64,000 nucleotides of DNA from Achromobacter pulmonis (GCF_002885955.2 NZ_POQS01000002.1:815526-879525); one strand, 5' to 3'; shown: positions 44,717-53,436, numbered from the stretch's first letter. The notes: generated by a model from the sequence alone, not told the origin. Numbers and translations: made by a program.

Positions 44717-46203
44717 GCACGCCTCAACGCGTCGGGGTTGATTGTCATAGGCCGCTTGGTGATCAGCTCGGCGAAGGCCCGCGAGAGCCCGTCGACCTGG
44801 TCGTCATGCTTGCCGTTCGGGAAAGACCGCAGTTCATCGATCAGCGCCTTGTTCCAATCGCCGCGCAGCATCAGCACGTTGCCGACGTTGACCTGCGCGG
44901 CGAAGGGCTCGGCTCGCACGATCTTGTCGCCGCTCTCCGGGCTGCTGACGATGCGATAGCCAGGCATGCCGCGCGTCAGATACAGCACCTGCGTCTTGCC
45001 TGCCTGGCCGGGATCCTGCGGGATGCTGATCCGGACCTGCCTACCGTCCAGCGCCGCGGTGTTCTCGAGCGCCTTGTCGCGCCGGTCCGGCCCCCACTGG
45101 CCGCGCGCCATGTCGCCAATCACGTACTGACCGGTCGGTAGGCGTCCCAGCTTCGGGCCAGCCGTGTAGTCGCCCGCACCGTCCGTGCTTGCGAAGTCCC
45201 AGCCGCGCACCCAGTCGATACGGCCGGCTGGCAGTGCGTCGATGATCTGGATCTGGTCGGGCTTGAACAGGTCGCCATCCAGCGGCGTCGGCAACTGCTG
45301 GTACAGCGACGACCAGGTGCGCGAGTTGCTTTCGAACTGCGCCCAGTGCTGGCGATCGAACCACTCCGGCCAGAGGTATTCACCCCGGGCACGACCCAGC
45401 GGGTCGCCGTCGACCTCGCAGCGCGCCTGGATGCAAAGCACCTCCCAGTCGTTGCCGTCCTTGCAGCGGATCAAGCCGCTTTCACCCTTCCAGGTGTCCG
45501 GCAGAATCCGGCCCGAAAGGTCGTCCTCGTGCCAGCGAGTTTGGATGACCACGATCCAGCCGCCCGGAATCAGGCGTGTCTTCAAGTCGTCCTCGTAGGC
45601 GTCCCAGGTCTTTTTCCTGACCGTCTCCGAGTTGGCCTGCTCGCGGCCCTTGATCGGGTCGTCGATAATGATCCCGTGGGCACGGTTGCCAGTGACGCCA
45701 CCGAGGATGCCGCAGGCGATGTACTCGCTTCCGTTCGACAGGGCGAATTCCTGGGCGGCAGACGATTCGCTCGTCAACCCGGCCCCCCAGATCCCCCTAT
45801 ACCTCGCCTGCTTGATGATCGCTCGGGTGCGGCGCCCCATCTTGCGGGCTAGGTCATCGCCATAGCTCGCCAGGATCAACCGCCGGTTGCCTTTCTCTCC
45901 CAAGAACGCCGAAGGAAAGACAACGGATGCATAGGTGCTTTTCGCCGATCCGGGCGGCATGAACACCATCATTCGGCCATGCCTGCGCTCGCTCGTTTCC
46001 TTAAGCTTGGTCAGCAGCAACCGATGGTGGTCAGCCATCGTCGTCTCGATAGGCTGAAAGAATTCGGCATCCGGGTCTTCCGAATCTACGGGCTTACCGG
46101 GCACTTCAATGGCATTCGCGTAATCCAGAATGCTGGAACGCGCGCGCCTACGGATCAACAGCTCACGCGCGGCCTCCTGCGGCGATAGCTGCGAGTTGCT
46201 CAT
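44713..46203 (-). CDS. Terminase large subunit
   Basis: 496 residues. The ATPase Walker A is variant FMPPGSAKSTYAS near 85, Walker B is HGIIIDDPIKGRE with coupling Thr/Ser following, and the nuclease domain begins at GWDFASTDGAGDYTAG. It packages DNA into the prohead with the small subunit, whose gene overlaps it by 41 bp. Confidence 0.93.
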   Translation of the reverse strand: MSNSQLSPQEAARELLIRRRARSSILDYANAIEVPGKPVDSEDPDAEFFQPIETTMADHHRLLLTKLKETSERRHGRMMVFMPPGSAKSTYASVVFPSAFLGEKGNRRLILASYGDDLARKMGRRTRAIIKQARYRGIWGAGLTSESSAAQEFALSNGSEYIACGILGGVTGNRAHGIIIDDPIKGREQANSETVRKKTWDAYEDDLKTRLIPGGWIVVIQTRWHEDDLSGRILPDTWKGESGLIRCKDGNDWEVLCIQARCEVDGDPLGRARGEYLWPEWFDRQHWAQFESNSRTWSSLYQQLPTPLDGDLFKPDQIQIIDALPAGRIDWVRGWDFASTDGAGDYTAGPKLGRLPTGQYVIGDMARGQWGPDRRDKALENTAALDGRQVRISIPQDPGQAGKTQVLYLTRGMPGYRIVSSPESGDKIVRAEPFAAQVNVGNVLMLRGDWNKALIDELRSFPNGKHDDQVDGLSRAFAELITKRPMTINPDALRRA

Positions 46204-46738
46204 CCGTCATGTCTGCTATGCGTATGGGGCCACCATTCGGGCCGGAATGCTCGATGCGGTCCTTGAACATGCCGAGGTGGCGCCCGATATCGACCAGAGC
46301 GCCCTTCTTGTCGTGCAACTTGACCTTCAGCCCTTCTCGGCCCTCGGAGATTTCGGAGATGGCCGCAGCGGTGTCGTCATCAATGTCGTCCGCGCCTACC
46401 AGAGCTAGGCCGTGGTACGCCTCAGTCACTTCGCCATCGTCGTCGCCTGCGTCCGTGACCCGCAGCTCTGTTTTGCCCCACCGCACGATCTTGCGGATGT
46501 CGCTGAAGCCGATCTTGGCCAGCTCCCGCAGGACCATGTCCTGGGTGATTTCTGTCCTCTTCGACCGCGCCGCCTGAGCTTCCTGAACCGCCCTTGAGAT
46601 TTCAAGTTTCTTCAAGTTCTGCTCGCCAATCTGGCCAGCAGTCTTCTGGCTGTACCCGGCCCTTATCGCCGCTTGCGTGGCGTTGAGGTCAACGAGGTAC
46701 TCATCCACGAAGCGGCGCTGTTTGTCTGTCAGCGCCAT
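46163..46738 (-). CDS. Terminase small subunit
   Basis: 191 residues. ALTDKQRRFVDEYLVDLNAT and QAAIRAGYSQKTAGQIGEQN are the DNA-binding N-terminus of the terminase_2 family. The ATG at 46738 fits the family start; a GTG at 46750 is an alternative. The large overlap with the large subunit gene suggests coupled translation. Confidence 0.88.
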   Translation of the reverse strand: MALTDKQRRFVDEYLVDLNATQAAIRAGYSQKTAGQIGEQNLKKLEISRAVQEAQAARSKRTEITQDMVLRELAKIGFSDIRKIVRWGKTELRVTDAGDDDGEVTEAYHGLALVGADDIDDDTAAAISEISEGREGLKVKLHDKKGALVDIGRHLGMFKDRIEHSGPNGGPIRIADMTDEQLAAIAAGGRA

Positions 46739-46926
46739 TCGAAATCCCACATAGTGTTTTCAAGTGCCTTAATGGCGGCAATCGCTTGCGCCCTGATGAA
46801 TGCCCCCTCAGCGCCGCAAATAACCGAGTAGCGGCCAGAACAGGGGCATTTTCGCTGGGTAAGTTGAGTAGCAGCCCTCGTATATTTAGCCTGCCGCTCT
46901 CGGCTGCAACAGAAGAGGATCAGAAG

Positions 46927-47190
46927 ATGCTGCAACAAACGAGGAACTACAGCGAAGCGCTTCAATTCGCCAAGGTTTGCGACAAGCTTCGCGAAGCAAT
47001 GGAGGGCCCATGGAACGTTGAAGTGACGTTGCTTAACGGAACCAAGGTTCGGGGCCAAATTCGTCAACAGACGCTGAATAATGCCGGGGATGGCATTACA
47101 TACTCTGGCGAGTTGGTCCTAGCAGACACCGATACCGGCGAGGATATTCACATCGATATGATGCATATTGCAGATATCGTGAACGTATAA
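46927..47190 (+). CDS. Small phage protein on the opposite strand, unknown function
   Basis: 87 residues (MLQQTRNYSEALQFAKVCDK ... VEVTLLNGTKVRGQIRQQTL). The central part could be an Sm-like small beta barrel (inference). GAGGA lies ahead of the ATG. It is the only plus-strand gene between terminase and replication genes and has its own terminator, so it looks like a moron. Confidence 0.65.
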   Translation: MLQQTRNYSEALQFAKVCDKLREAMEGPWNVEVTLLNGTKVRGQIRQQTLNNAGDGITYSGELVLADTDTGEDIHIDMMHIADIVNV

Positions 47191-47195
47191 CTCTT

Positions 47196-47215
47196 GCCCC
47201 GGTGCTTACCCGGGG
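47196..47215 (+). terminator. Terminator after the plus-strand moron
   Basis: GCCCCGG-loop-CCGGGGC followed by TTCATTTCTT, six bases after the stop codon at 47190. Confidence 0.7.
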
Positions 47216-47299
47216 CTTCATTTCTTCAGGGCGCAAGAGCCCGGCGCTAGTATCCCACAATGCGGGGTACTTTCCGGAATGTCCGTGTCCCACTTTTCC

Positions 47300-48034
47300 T
47301 CACGTTGCCCTCAGCTCGAAGGGGATTCCAAGCTTGAGCATGGCTTGCACCTGCTCATATGTGTATTGAGGCGGTGGGCGATTCGCTACCGCTTCAGCCA
47401 TAGCAATCAATTCCGCCCGACGCCGTGACGTCAGGTTGGCAACGTCCGCTTCCTTTTTAGCCGACCCCACGTAGTCGGCCATGTTGCCCCGGATCGTTGT
47501 CAGGTAGATATTGCCGACGGCATACGGACCCGTGTCTCCGTAACGGCCCATGCAGAGATCGTTAGGGCCGCTGCCACGCAGGTGATAGTGGTCTTGCCAG
47601 AACTCCCACCATTCGGCGAACGTGAGTTCGAAGCCTATGCCGCGGCCAGCGGATCGGGTCTTCTGCTTCATGAATGCGTGGTAAGGATCAGGAAGCTTCT
47701 GGCTCTTGGCATGGGCGCGAATTCTCGCAAGGGCTTCAGGACTCAGGTCGCCGAGCACGCTGGCGATACGATCTTCGCCGGGCGCATCATCCGGGATTGC
47801 ATAGCTTTTCAGCCTGTAGGTCGCATATCCGCCCCGCTCATGGATGGGTGCGATTCGGACAAGGCTGCCGCCGCTCTCCATTGCCTGCAGAACGCGCGTG
47901 ACCGCCTTCCTGGCCGCCTCTCGAACCTGTCGATTCTTGTTGTCGCCAAGGATGTAATTGACGATCTCCATCATCCTGAAGTCGCGCTTGGGATATGTCC
48001 CCAGTAGGTCAAGAACCTCCGTAGCGTATTTCAT
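47300..48034 (-). CDS. Phage protein with winged-helix-like N-terminus, unknown function
   Basis: 244 residues. The N-terminal 90 residues look like a winged helix (VREAARKAVTRVLQAMESGG). The middle segment FELTFAEWWEFWQDHYHLRG with CMGRYGDTGPYAVGNIYLTT is seen in phage HNH-associated proteins. Expressed between DnaB-side early genes and terminase. Overlaps the next upstream gene by 4 bp. Confidence 0.7.
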   Translation of the reverse strand: MKYATEVLDLLGTYPKRDFRMMEIVNYILGDNKNRQVREAARKAVTRVLQAMESGGSLVRIAPIHERGGYATYRLKSYAIPDDAPGEDRIASVLGDLSPEALARIRAHAKSQKLPDPYHAFMKQKTRSAGRGIGFELTFAEWWEFWQDHYHLRGSGPNDLCMGRYGDTGPYAVGNIYLTTIRGNMADYVGSAKKEADVANLTSRRRAELIAMAEAVANRPPPQYTYEQVQAMLKLGIPFELRAT

Positions 48035-48387
48035 CGAATCTTCCTCTCCACTTCATTGCGGAACATACCTAGGTAAATCTTGTATTCAGTTTCAGTGAGT
48101 GCGACGCCCGTCGTCTTGGCGATCCATTCCCGCGCAGCCTTGACCCGGCCCCGGGCGTCAAGGTGGCCGAACATGGGGCGCTTCTGTGGGTATTCGGCAA
48201 TGATCACCATGCGCTCATGCCAGGGAAGCGCCGCATGCATGCTCTCAACCGCCAGGGCATGGTCCGTCAGGATTGGGCGATGGTCGTCCTCCCAGGACAC
48301 ATAGGCCTCCATGTTCCCCACTGTCGCGCCAGACCACGTCCACCGCGCCCAGTTCCACAGGATGTCGTCGCCTGTCAGCCTATTCAT
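48031..48387 (-). CDS. Conserved phage protein before the late genes, unknown function
   Basis: 118 residues. WNWARWTWSGATVGNMEAYV, LPWHERMVIIAEYPQKRPMF and the C-terminal YKIYLGMFRNEVERK give a helical basic protein. Its position, just upstream of the late operon, is that of phage late regulators (Q-like), but this is inference only. The ATG at 48387 is chosen because it overlaps the upstream gene only slightly. Confidence 0.65.
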   Translation of the reverse strand: MNRLTGDDILWNWARWTWSGATVGNMEAYVSWEDDHRPILTDHALAVESMHAALPWHERMVIIAEYPQKRPMFGHLDARGRVKAAREWIAKTTGVALTETEYKIYLGMFRNEVERKIR

Positions 48388-48580
48388 CGGCCACCTCGTA
48401 CCTGTTGCATTTCTTCCCATAAGGCTTGCCCTTCAAGCAGCGCGTGAGCGTGTCACCAAAGGGGGTCTCGATGTTCTTGGCATGGGCGCACCCCTCACAG
48501 GATCGATTGATCGCCGCCTGCTGTTTGCTCATCAGGACCAGCATCGGGTCCCGGAACTGCCATTTGCATAGGTCGACCAT
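48380..48580 (-). CDS. Small cysteine-rich phage protein
   Basis: 66 residues with CEGCAHAKNI ... TRCLKGKPYGKKC, a likely zinc-binding four-cysteine arrangement. Overlaps the upstream nuclease-like gene (ATGA) and the downstream gene. Confidence 0.65.
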   Translation of the reverse strand: MVDLCKWQFRDPMLVLMSKQQAAINRSCEGCAHAKNIETPFGDTLTRCLKGKPYGKKCNRYEVADE

Positions 48581-48945
48581 CAGAATGCCTCCACGGACCA
48601 GCCGCCGCCGTCCTTCTTGGCCCGAGCCTTCACCGCGATAAACTTGAACGGATACATGTCCGCGGCGATCTTGATCTTGGCGCGGGCGTCGTCCTGCCAG
48701 AAGCCCTTCACCTCGTGCAGCTCGATCTGGCCATCTGGTGCCATGACCGCGAAATCGGGCGTGTAGAAGGTGTTGTCTGCCAGACGGAACTTCATGCCTT
48801 CGAACTTGTGCCAGAGAATGCCGCCCACGGCCTGCAACTGGCCCAGGTAATCGGCATATGCTTGCTCGGTCTTGTTGAGCTGGCCTGTCTTGAGGCGGCC
48901 CAAGGCGAATGCGCGGTTCGTACTTGCTCCGGGAAATGTTGTCAT
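48580..48945 (-). CDS. DUF1064-type phage nuclease-like protein
   Basis: 121 residues. FEGMKFRLADNTFYTPDFAV, ELHEVKGFWQDDARAKIK and FKFIAVKA match DUF1064; the PD ... E.K spacing (TPDFAV, HEVKG) fits a PD-(D/E)XK nuclease fold, probably a junction-processing enzyme. Lies 2 bp after the helicase gene. Confidence 0.8.
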   Translation of the reverse strand: MTTFPGASTNRAFALGRLKTGQLNKTEQAYADYLGQLQAVGGILWHKFEGMKFRLADNTFYTPDFAVMAPDGQIELHEVKGFWQDDARAKIKIAADMYPFKFIAVKARAKKDGGGWSVEAF

Positions 48946-48947
48946 CG

Positions 48948-50339
48948 TCAGTCCCTCAATTGGCTGTATTTCGGTTTCGGCTTGAACTGCACGGCGTTGC
49001 GCGCTTCGGCCACGGCCTGCTGATCCGCATCCAGGAATCGGGAGTGCTGCCCCTGGAAGGTCAGGAAGACTTCCCCCAGCGGCCCCATGCGCTGCTTGCG
49101 GATCAGGACCTCGGCCAAGCCCTTGAGTGGGCTGTCAGGCGTGTAGTAGTCGTCGCGGTAGGCCATCAGAATGACGTCGGCGTCCTGCTCGATAGCGCCA
49201 GACTCGCGCAGGTCGCTCATGAGCGGACGCTTGTCGACGCGCTTCTCAACCTCGCGAGAAAGCTGGGAAAGCAAGATGATTGGGCAGCCCAACTCACGGG
49301 CCAGAAGCTTCAGCGCGCGGGTGATTCCGCCCAGCTCTTCGTTTCGGTTGCCGCCCTCCCCCTGCATGAGTTGCAGGTAGTCGATGACAATCAGGTCCAA
49401 GCGCTTATGGCGCTGGCGCACCTTCCGGGCCGCAATCCGAATGCGGGAAGCACTCGCTAGGCGCGGGTCATCAGCGATGACTAGCTTCTGGTTCTCCAAG
49501 CGTCCCAAAGCTGACGTCAATCGTGTGAAGTCGCCCTGGCTGAGCCGGCCAGTGCGCATCCGTTGGCTGTCAATTTCTCCGAAGCGCGACACGCTGCGCT
49601 CGGCGAGTTGACGCGAAGCCATCTCCAGGCTGATGACGAAAGCCACCTTCCCGTCGATCGCCACGTTCTCAGCAACGTTCACGGCCAAGGTCGTCTTGCC
49701 CATCGACGGCCGGCCAGCAACAATGATCAAATCCCCGGGCTGCAATCCGCACGTCTGGCGGTCCAGGTCTTCGAAGCCGGTCGAAAGCCCGGAGACTTCC
49801 CCTCCGTGTTCCATCCGCGCCTCAAGCGCCTCCAGGACACCGGGCAGCAATTCGCCGATTGCTTTCGGGTCTTCCCCGGCTTCGCGAGTGTCCGCCAATG
49901 CCATAGTGAGGCTTGTGGCGCGTTCAATCAGGGCCGAAGCTTCGCCCGGTTCATTCGCCAGTTCTGCAATTTCCTGCCCCAAGACCTGCAAATCGCGGCG
50001 GATCCGATGCGACCGAACAATCTCGGCATAGCGGCGGATATTGGCGCTGCTCGGCGTGTTCTGCGCGATAGCGTTCAGGTAAGCAATACCACCGGTCTGC
50101 TCCGCATCGCCAGCCGCCTGCAAAGCGTCATGCACGGTCAGCACGTCAGCCGGCATGCCGCGGTCAAGCAACGTCGACACCGAATCGAAGATCAGGCGAT
50201 GGTCGTGACGGTAGAAGTCGTCAACTGACACGCTTCCATCCAACCGTTCCCAGGCGCCGTTATCCAGCAGAAGGCCACCCAGGATGGACTGCTCGGCGTC
50301 TACGGAATGCGGCGGGACACGCACGGTTGCGGCATTCAT
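48948..50339 (-). CDS. Replicative DNA helicase, DnaB family
   Basis: 463 residues, full length for DnaB: N-terminal domain (HSVDAEQSILGGLLLDNGAW) and RecA-type ATPase with Walker A GRPSMGKTTLA near 210, Walker B LIVIDYLQLMQG and the arginine/motif H4 segment DLRESGAIEQDADVILM. It drives phage fork movement with the organizer encoded upstream, whose gene it overlaps by 4 bp. Confidence 0.95.
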   Translation of the reverse strand: MNAATVRVPPHSVDAEQSILGGLLLDNGAWERLDGSVSVDDFYRHDHRLIFDSVSTLLDRGMPADVLTVHDALQAAGDAEQTGGIAYLNAIAQNTPSSANIRRYAEIVRSHRIRRDLQVLGQEIAELANEPGEASALIERATSLTMALADTREAGEDPKAIGELLPGVLEALEARMEHGGEVSGLSTGFEDLDRQTCGLQPGDLIIVAGRPSMGKTTLAVNVAENVAIDGKVAFVISLEMASRQLAERSVSRFGEIDSQRMRTGRLSQGDFTRLTSALGRLENQKLVIADDPRLASASRIRIAARKVRQRHKRLDLIVIDYLQLMQGEGGNRNEELGGITRALKLLARELGCPIILLSQLSREVEKRVDKRPLMSDLRESGAIEQDADVILMAYRDDYYTPDSPLKGLAEVLIRKQRMGPLGEVFLTFQGQHSRFLDADQQAVAEARNAVQFKPKPKYSQLRD

Positions 50340-51178
50340 GCTGCCTCCTTGTGGGCATGGATCCGCTGTGCCTGGACTCCTTGCGTGGTCAGGGCGAATT
50401 GACCCTCGGCGTTCGCGTACCAGAGGCGGTAGTACCCCTTCGTGACGTAGTTCAGGAAATGCCGGCGCCAGTCGGCCTGCATCCGGCGCTCGTGGATGCC
50501 ATCCGACCCATGCTCAGCCTTGAACACGTCCCAGGCCAGTTGGACGAACTCCATCGGCAGGCCCACACCGTCCACGTACTTGCGCAAGGGCTCGTAGCCG
50601 CTGATGGCCGTCTCGCCAGCCTGTCGGCAACGGTCGATGAAGGTTTTCAGCGTGCAGCGCACTTTGCGTTCCCGCTTGGGTTTGGCAGCCGAAGGCTGGT
50701 GGGACTCGTCACCCCCCTGCAAAGGGGGGTTGGGGGGTATTTCTTCTTTATCTTTCTCTTCTCTTTCTCTAGCTAACGCACCCGTAACGCTCGGTGAGTT
50801 ACTCGATTCGTCATTAGGCGTTTCATCAGCGTTACCGCTGCGGTGGTTGGCAACCCGTTTCGCCGTCTGAGCGCGTTTCTTAGCCGACGCGCCGTTGTGA
50901 TCCTCAAAGTTCACGATGAAGATTCCCTCTTCGTGGTTCTCAATCCATCCAATGTCGACCAGGGCCTGACCCAGGCCAGCCACACCGGTCTTGCGGTCGA
51001 TCTGACGGCAGGACAGCCCAGGCATGAATCCATCAGCGGTATGCTGGTCAGCGGTGGCCCAGAGCCAGTACAGGCCACCAATGACTGCGGCTTCGCTGCT
51101 GTCGGTCAGGTCGACCAAACGAGCCACTCGCGGGTCATCCCACAGGTTGCTACGCATCTTGATCCAGTCGCCGGCCAT
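50336..51178 (-). CDS. Phage replisome organizer (O-like)
   Basis: 280 residues. The N-terminal wHTH-like part (DWIKMRSNLWDDPRVARLVD ... GLYWLWATADQHTADGFMPG) is typical of phage replication initiators. A charged linker and a C-terminal part (WRRHFLNYVTKGYYRLWYAN) that may contact the helicase follow. The ATG at 51178 overlaps the previous stop (TGATG) and is preferred to the GTG one codon upstream. The origin may lie within the gene, as in lambda O, but no iterons were identified. Confidence 0.8.
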   Translation of the reverse strand: MAGDWIKMRSNLWDDPRVARLVDLTDSSEAAVIGGLYWLWATADQHTADGFMPGLSCRQIDRKTGVAGLGQALVDIGWIENHEEGIFIVNFEDHNGASAKKRAQTAKRVANHRSGNADETPNDESSNSPSVTGALAREREEKDKEEIPPNPPLQGGDESHQPSAAKPKRERKVRCTLKTFIDRCRQAGETAISGYEPLRKYVDGVGLPMEFVQLAWDVFKAEHGSDGIHERRMQADWRRHFLNYVTKGYYRLWYANAEGQFALTTQGVQAQRIHAHKEAA

Positions 51179-51633
51179 CACTCATCCCCTTTGACCAGGC
51201 GGCGCAAGGGTTCGATAGCGCGCTGGTAGTGCAATTCAACTTCCGCGGGCCACAGGCCCTTCTGCATCAACGCCGCCCGTGTGGCGTCGACGTACTCCCA
51301 TTCGCGCTTCCAGCGCTCGGCCCGCGGCATTCCACCCTGGTCGTGCTGGCGATGCAATTCAGGGGAAAGCGGGAAACACAGGCTGTCGCATGCCTTCAGG
51401 CCGGTTCCCTTCGTGATGTTCACGTGGCAGGCCTGAGCCGGCGCACCCGTCACCAGACAGCCGAGCGCCACGACATTGCGGCGGTGCTGCTCACTACGCA
51501 ACAAGGTCGGCAGCTTGTGGCCAAGCGGCCGATAGAAGCCCATGACGACCTCGACCTTGTGGCCAAGGCCCTTCTCACGCTTCGGCTTGGAGCGGCGCAT
51601 GGGCGTTTTTCGCTGGAGCGTGGATGTGCGCAT
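51178..51633 (-). CDS. Ref/NinG-like HNH nuclease
   Basis: 151 residues. A basic N-terminus precedes VVALGCLVTGAPAQACHVNI, FPLSPELHRQHDQGG and a C-terminal helix, as in RecA-dependent Ref-type HNH nucleases. It stands with NinB in the recombination block of the early operon. Confidence 0.75.
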   Translation of the reverse strand: MRTSTLQRKTPMRRSKPKREKGLGHKVEVVMGFYRPLGHKLPTLLRSEQHRRNVVALGCLVTGAPAQACHVNITKGTGLKACDSLCFPLSPELHRQHDQGGMPRAERWKREWEYVDATRAALMQKGLWPAEVELHYQRAIEPLRRLVKGDE

Positions 51634-52059
51634 TCAGGCTCCCTTCACTTCAAGAAGCAGCCCGCGGGCCGCGAAGTCATCGCGGACGGCGTTGGCGTAC
51701 TTCGTCAGCTGCCCCACGTTCATGCGAGAGGTCACTGGGAAGACGCGCATGGCGAGCAATTTCTGCTCGTATGCCAGTCCCTTGATGGTTCCGTCGTAGG
51801 CAAGCCGGAATTCTTCGTCCTCAGCTCGCAAGATAGGCACGCCGTGGTGGAGCTTGCAGTAGCACTTCCAGCCGAGTTCATCGTCTTCAGGGAAGGCTTC
51901 CGAAATCTCTTCATACCAAGCGTGCGAAAAGGCGTTCTGCGCAGGCGTGCGTCCCTTGGGCTTGATTTCGACACGCATGTTGTCGCCAGCCTCCATTACG
52001 GCCAGGACGGCATTACGCCTCACTTGGCTGCTGGAGAGGACGAAGACCTGTTTGTCCAT
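51634..52059 (-). CDS. NinB/Orf-like recombination protein
   Basis: 141 residues, the usual length for NinB. KPKGRTPAQNAFSHAWYEEI and GWKCYCKLHHGVPIL with the C-terminal TKYANAVRDDFAARGL fit the lambda Orf/NinB single-strand binding recombination mediator family. Confidence 0.85.
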   Translation of the reverse strand: MDKQVFVLSSSQVRRNAVLAVMEAGDNMRVEIKPKGRTPAQNAFSHAWYEEISEAFPEDDELGWKCYCKLHHGVPILRAEDEEFRLAYDGTIKGLAYEQKLLAMRVFPVTSRMNVGQLTKYANAVRDDFAARGLLLEVKGA

Positions 52060-52370
52060 TACTTCGCCCGGCTTTCCACTTTGGTCCGCAAGTATTCGTA
52101 GGTGAACAACTCAAGCGCCTCAATTCGGGCTTTGCTGTAGACCATCGCATCGACGGGCGCGAACTGAAGACCGATGGCCGCCATCAGATGGCAAACCTTG
52201 TCTAGGTCATCCGCGACGATGCGATTCACGGTACTTGCTGAAGTGCCCATGAAATCCGCTGCACGAGCCTGGGTGAACATTGCAATCGCCGACCCAACTT
52301 CGCTCCGAAGTCTTTCGGCAATCTTGCGTGTGCTTTCAACCTGCTCTGGTGATACTGCTGGGGTGCTCAT
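52059..52370 (-). CDS. CII-like transcription activator
   Basis: 103 residues with a lambda CII-type HTH (SAIAMFTQARAADFMGTSAS and VNRIVADDLDKVCHLMAAIG). It follows cro in the same operon and should help establish lysogeny by activating cI transcription. The Met at 52370 is preferred to a start seven codons earlier. Confidence 0.8.
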   Translation of the reverse strand: MSTPAVSPEQVESTRKIAERLRSEVGSAIAMFTQARAADFMGTSASTVNRIVADDLDKVCHLMAAIGLQFAPVDAMVYSKARIEALELFTYEYLRTKVESRAK

Positions 52371-52408
52371 CGAGTACTTCCTTATGAACAAAGAACGAGG
52401 GGTGTTTC

Positions 52409-52573
52409 GTGAACGAAACGGAAAAGCTGTTGAAGGAGGCCGCCTCCATTGCGAAGCGGACCTTTATCGATCCGTCCGAAGACGCGGTGCTGGAAATCTT
52501 TAAGGAGCTGTGCGCCGAGCGCGATCGCATGGCGTGGGCGACCGAGGGGCGCGAATCGGCGACGGTGCATTGA
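52409..52573 (+). CDS. Very small phage protein, unknown function
   Basis: 54 residues from GTG at 52409 (NETEKLLKEAASIAKRTFID ... VLEIFKELCAERDRM). GAGGGG precedes the start. It fills the gap between the cII and HNH genes but on the other strand. Helical and acidic/basic mixed; no family recognised. Confidence 0.5.
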   Translation: MNETEKLLKEAASIAKRTFIDPSEDAVLEIFKELCAERDRMAWATEGRESATVH

Positions 52574-52575
52574 TG

Positions 52576-53103
52576 TCATGCCCCCTCCCCGCCGTGGTTC
52601 CCGCGCAACGTAGAATCGGTGTCATTCGAGAATGTAGGGTGCAACGCAGACTTCACAGCCGCATAGACTTTCTGCGCGTCTTCGATCTTCGAATAGTTGC
52701 CAAGGGACACCGTGCGACCCTCATGTCGAATGGACGCCCGATACCGACTTCCAACCTGGACGACACCAAGAACACCAAGTCGATTGGTGACCATCGCGCC
52801 ATGAATGTTGTGAACGTTCTCTCGACGAGACACGACACGAAGATTGGACAGTCGGTTGTCCTGTCGATCTCCATTGACATGGTCGATGTCGCCATCTGGC
52901 CACTCGCCGTGCGAAAGCAGCCACGCGAGACGGTGCGCCGAAAGAATGCGCTTATGAATACCGATTTCTACATAGCCGTGCTTGTTTGTCCGACCGGCAA
53001 CGCAACCGACCGCTATGCGCCGGTTTGGCGATTTCAACCAACGGAAAAGGCCGGTGTCGGGGCTGTAGGAAAGAAACGGGGTTATGGTGTGCAGTTCAAC
53101 CAT
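52576..53103 (-). CDS. HNH endonuclease with AP2-like C-terminus (homing type)
   Basis: 175 residues. SAHRLAWLLSHGEWPDGDID with HVNGDRQDNRLSNLRVV is the HNH_3 core. The C-terminal GSRYRASIRHEGRTVSLGNY with SKIEDAQKVYAAVK is an AP2-like DNA-binding module. This pairing is common in mobile phage endonucleases. It sits in the cro-cII operon only 3 bp after the preceding frame. Confidence 0.88.
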   Translation of the reverse strand: MVELHTITPFLSYSPDTGLFRWLKSPNRRIAVGCVAGRTNKHGYVEIGIHKRILSAHRLAWLLSHGEWPDGDIDHVNGDRQDNRLSNLRVVSRRENVHNIHGAMVTNRLGVLGVVQVGSRYRASIRHEGRTVSLGNYSKIEDAQKVYAAVKSALHPTFSNDTDSTLRGNHGGEGA

Positions 53104-53106
53104 TTC

Positions 53107-53436
53107 TTATTCACCCTCTTCTACGTTGGGGGAACTCTCATGCCCGAGAACATCGTTTCGTTCGGCTGTCCGAAGTGCGGAAATCAACAATTCAAAGTTG
53201 CCGCCCAGCCTCGGTCGATACAAGACTTCGATGGAGCCATCTGCCAGGGATGTGGACACACCATCACCGAGAATGACATTCGCCAACGCGCTATCGATGT
53301 CGCCAGAGAAGCGATCCAAAAGGCTTTGAAGAGATGACCCCCTGGATACGGCTTGATCGAGAGCCGACGAAAAATCGCTTACTTGGCTATCAAGGAAGGC
53401 TGTGTCCAGGCGGAAAACGCAGGTGCGCGTGGTCAT
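53107..53436 (-). CDS. Possible early phage protein, overlapped antisense by a zinc-ribbon gene
   Basis: 109 residues (TRTCVFRLDTAFLDSQVSDF ... LLDRFSGDIDSALANVIL). The ATG at 53436 overlaps the cro stop as ATGA, and the stop lies 3 bp before the HNH start, which fits a co-transcribed operon gene. Against it, the plus-strand zinc-ribbon gene is completely inside it. Both may be real; no family is recognised here. Confidence 0.45.
   Translation of the reverse strand: MTTRTCVFRLDTAFLDSQVSDFSSALDQAVSRGSSLQSLLDRFSGDIDSALANVILGDGVSTSLADGSIEVLYRPRLGGNFELLISALRTAERNDVLGHESSPNVEEGE
53140..53337 (+). CDS. Small zinc-ribbon protein
   Basis: 65 residues with two CxxC knuckles (FGCPKCGNQQF and AICQGCGHTI) and a C-terminal helix (AIDVAREAIQKALKR). 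The cysteine spacing is a clear zinc ribbon. GGGGGA lies 6 bp before the ATG. Such small zinc-binding proteins occur in enterobacterial and betaproteobacterial prophages. Lies antisense to the frame 53107-53436. Confidence 0.75.
   Translation: MPENIVSFGCPKCGNQQFKVAAQPRSIQDFDGAICQGCGHTITENDIRQRAIDVAREAIQKALKR

Noticed and set aside
46729-47067. Minus-strand frame ahead of the terminase small subunit whose last about 30 codons read like a protein (AEGAFIRAQAIAAIKALENT)
   Set aside because: No start codon is available near the plausible part, and the upstream part is antisense to the better supported gene at 46927.
52174-52503. Plus-strand frame antisense to the cII-like gene
   Set aside because: The cII-like HTH on the minus strand is well supported; the antisense frame has no ribosome site or motif.
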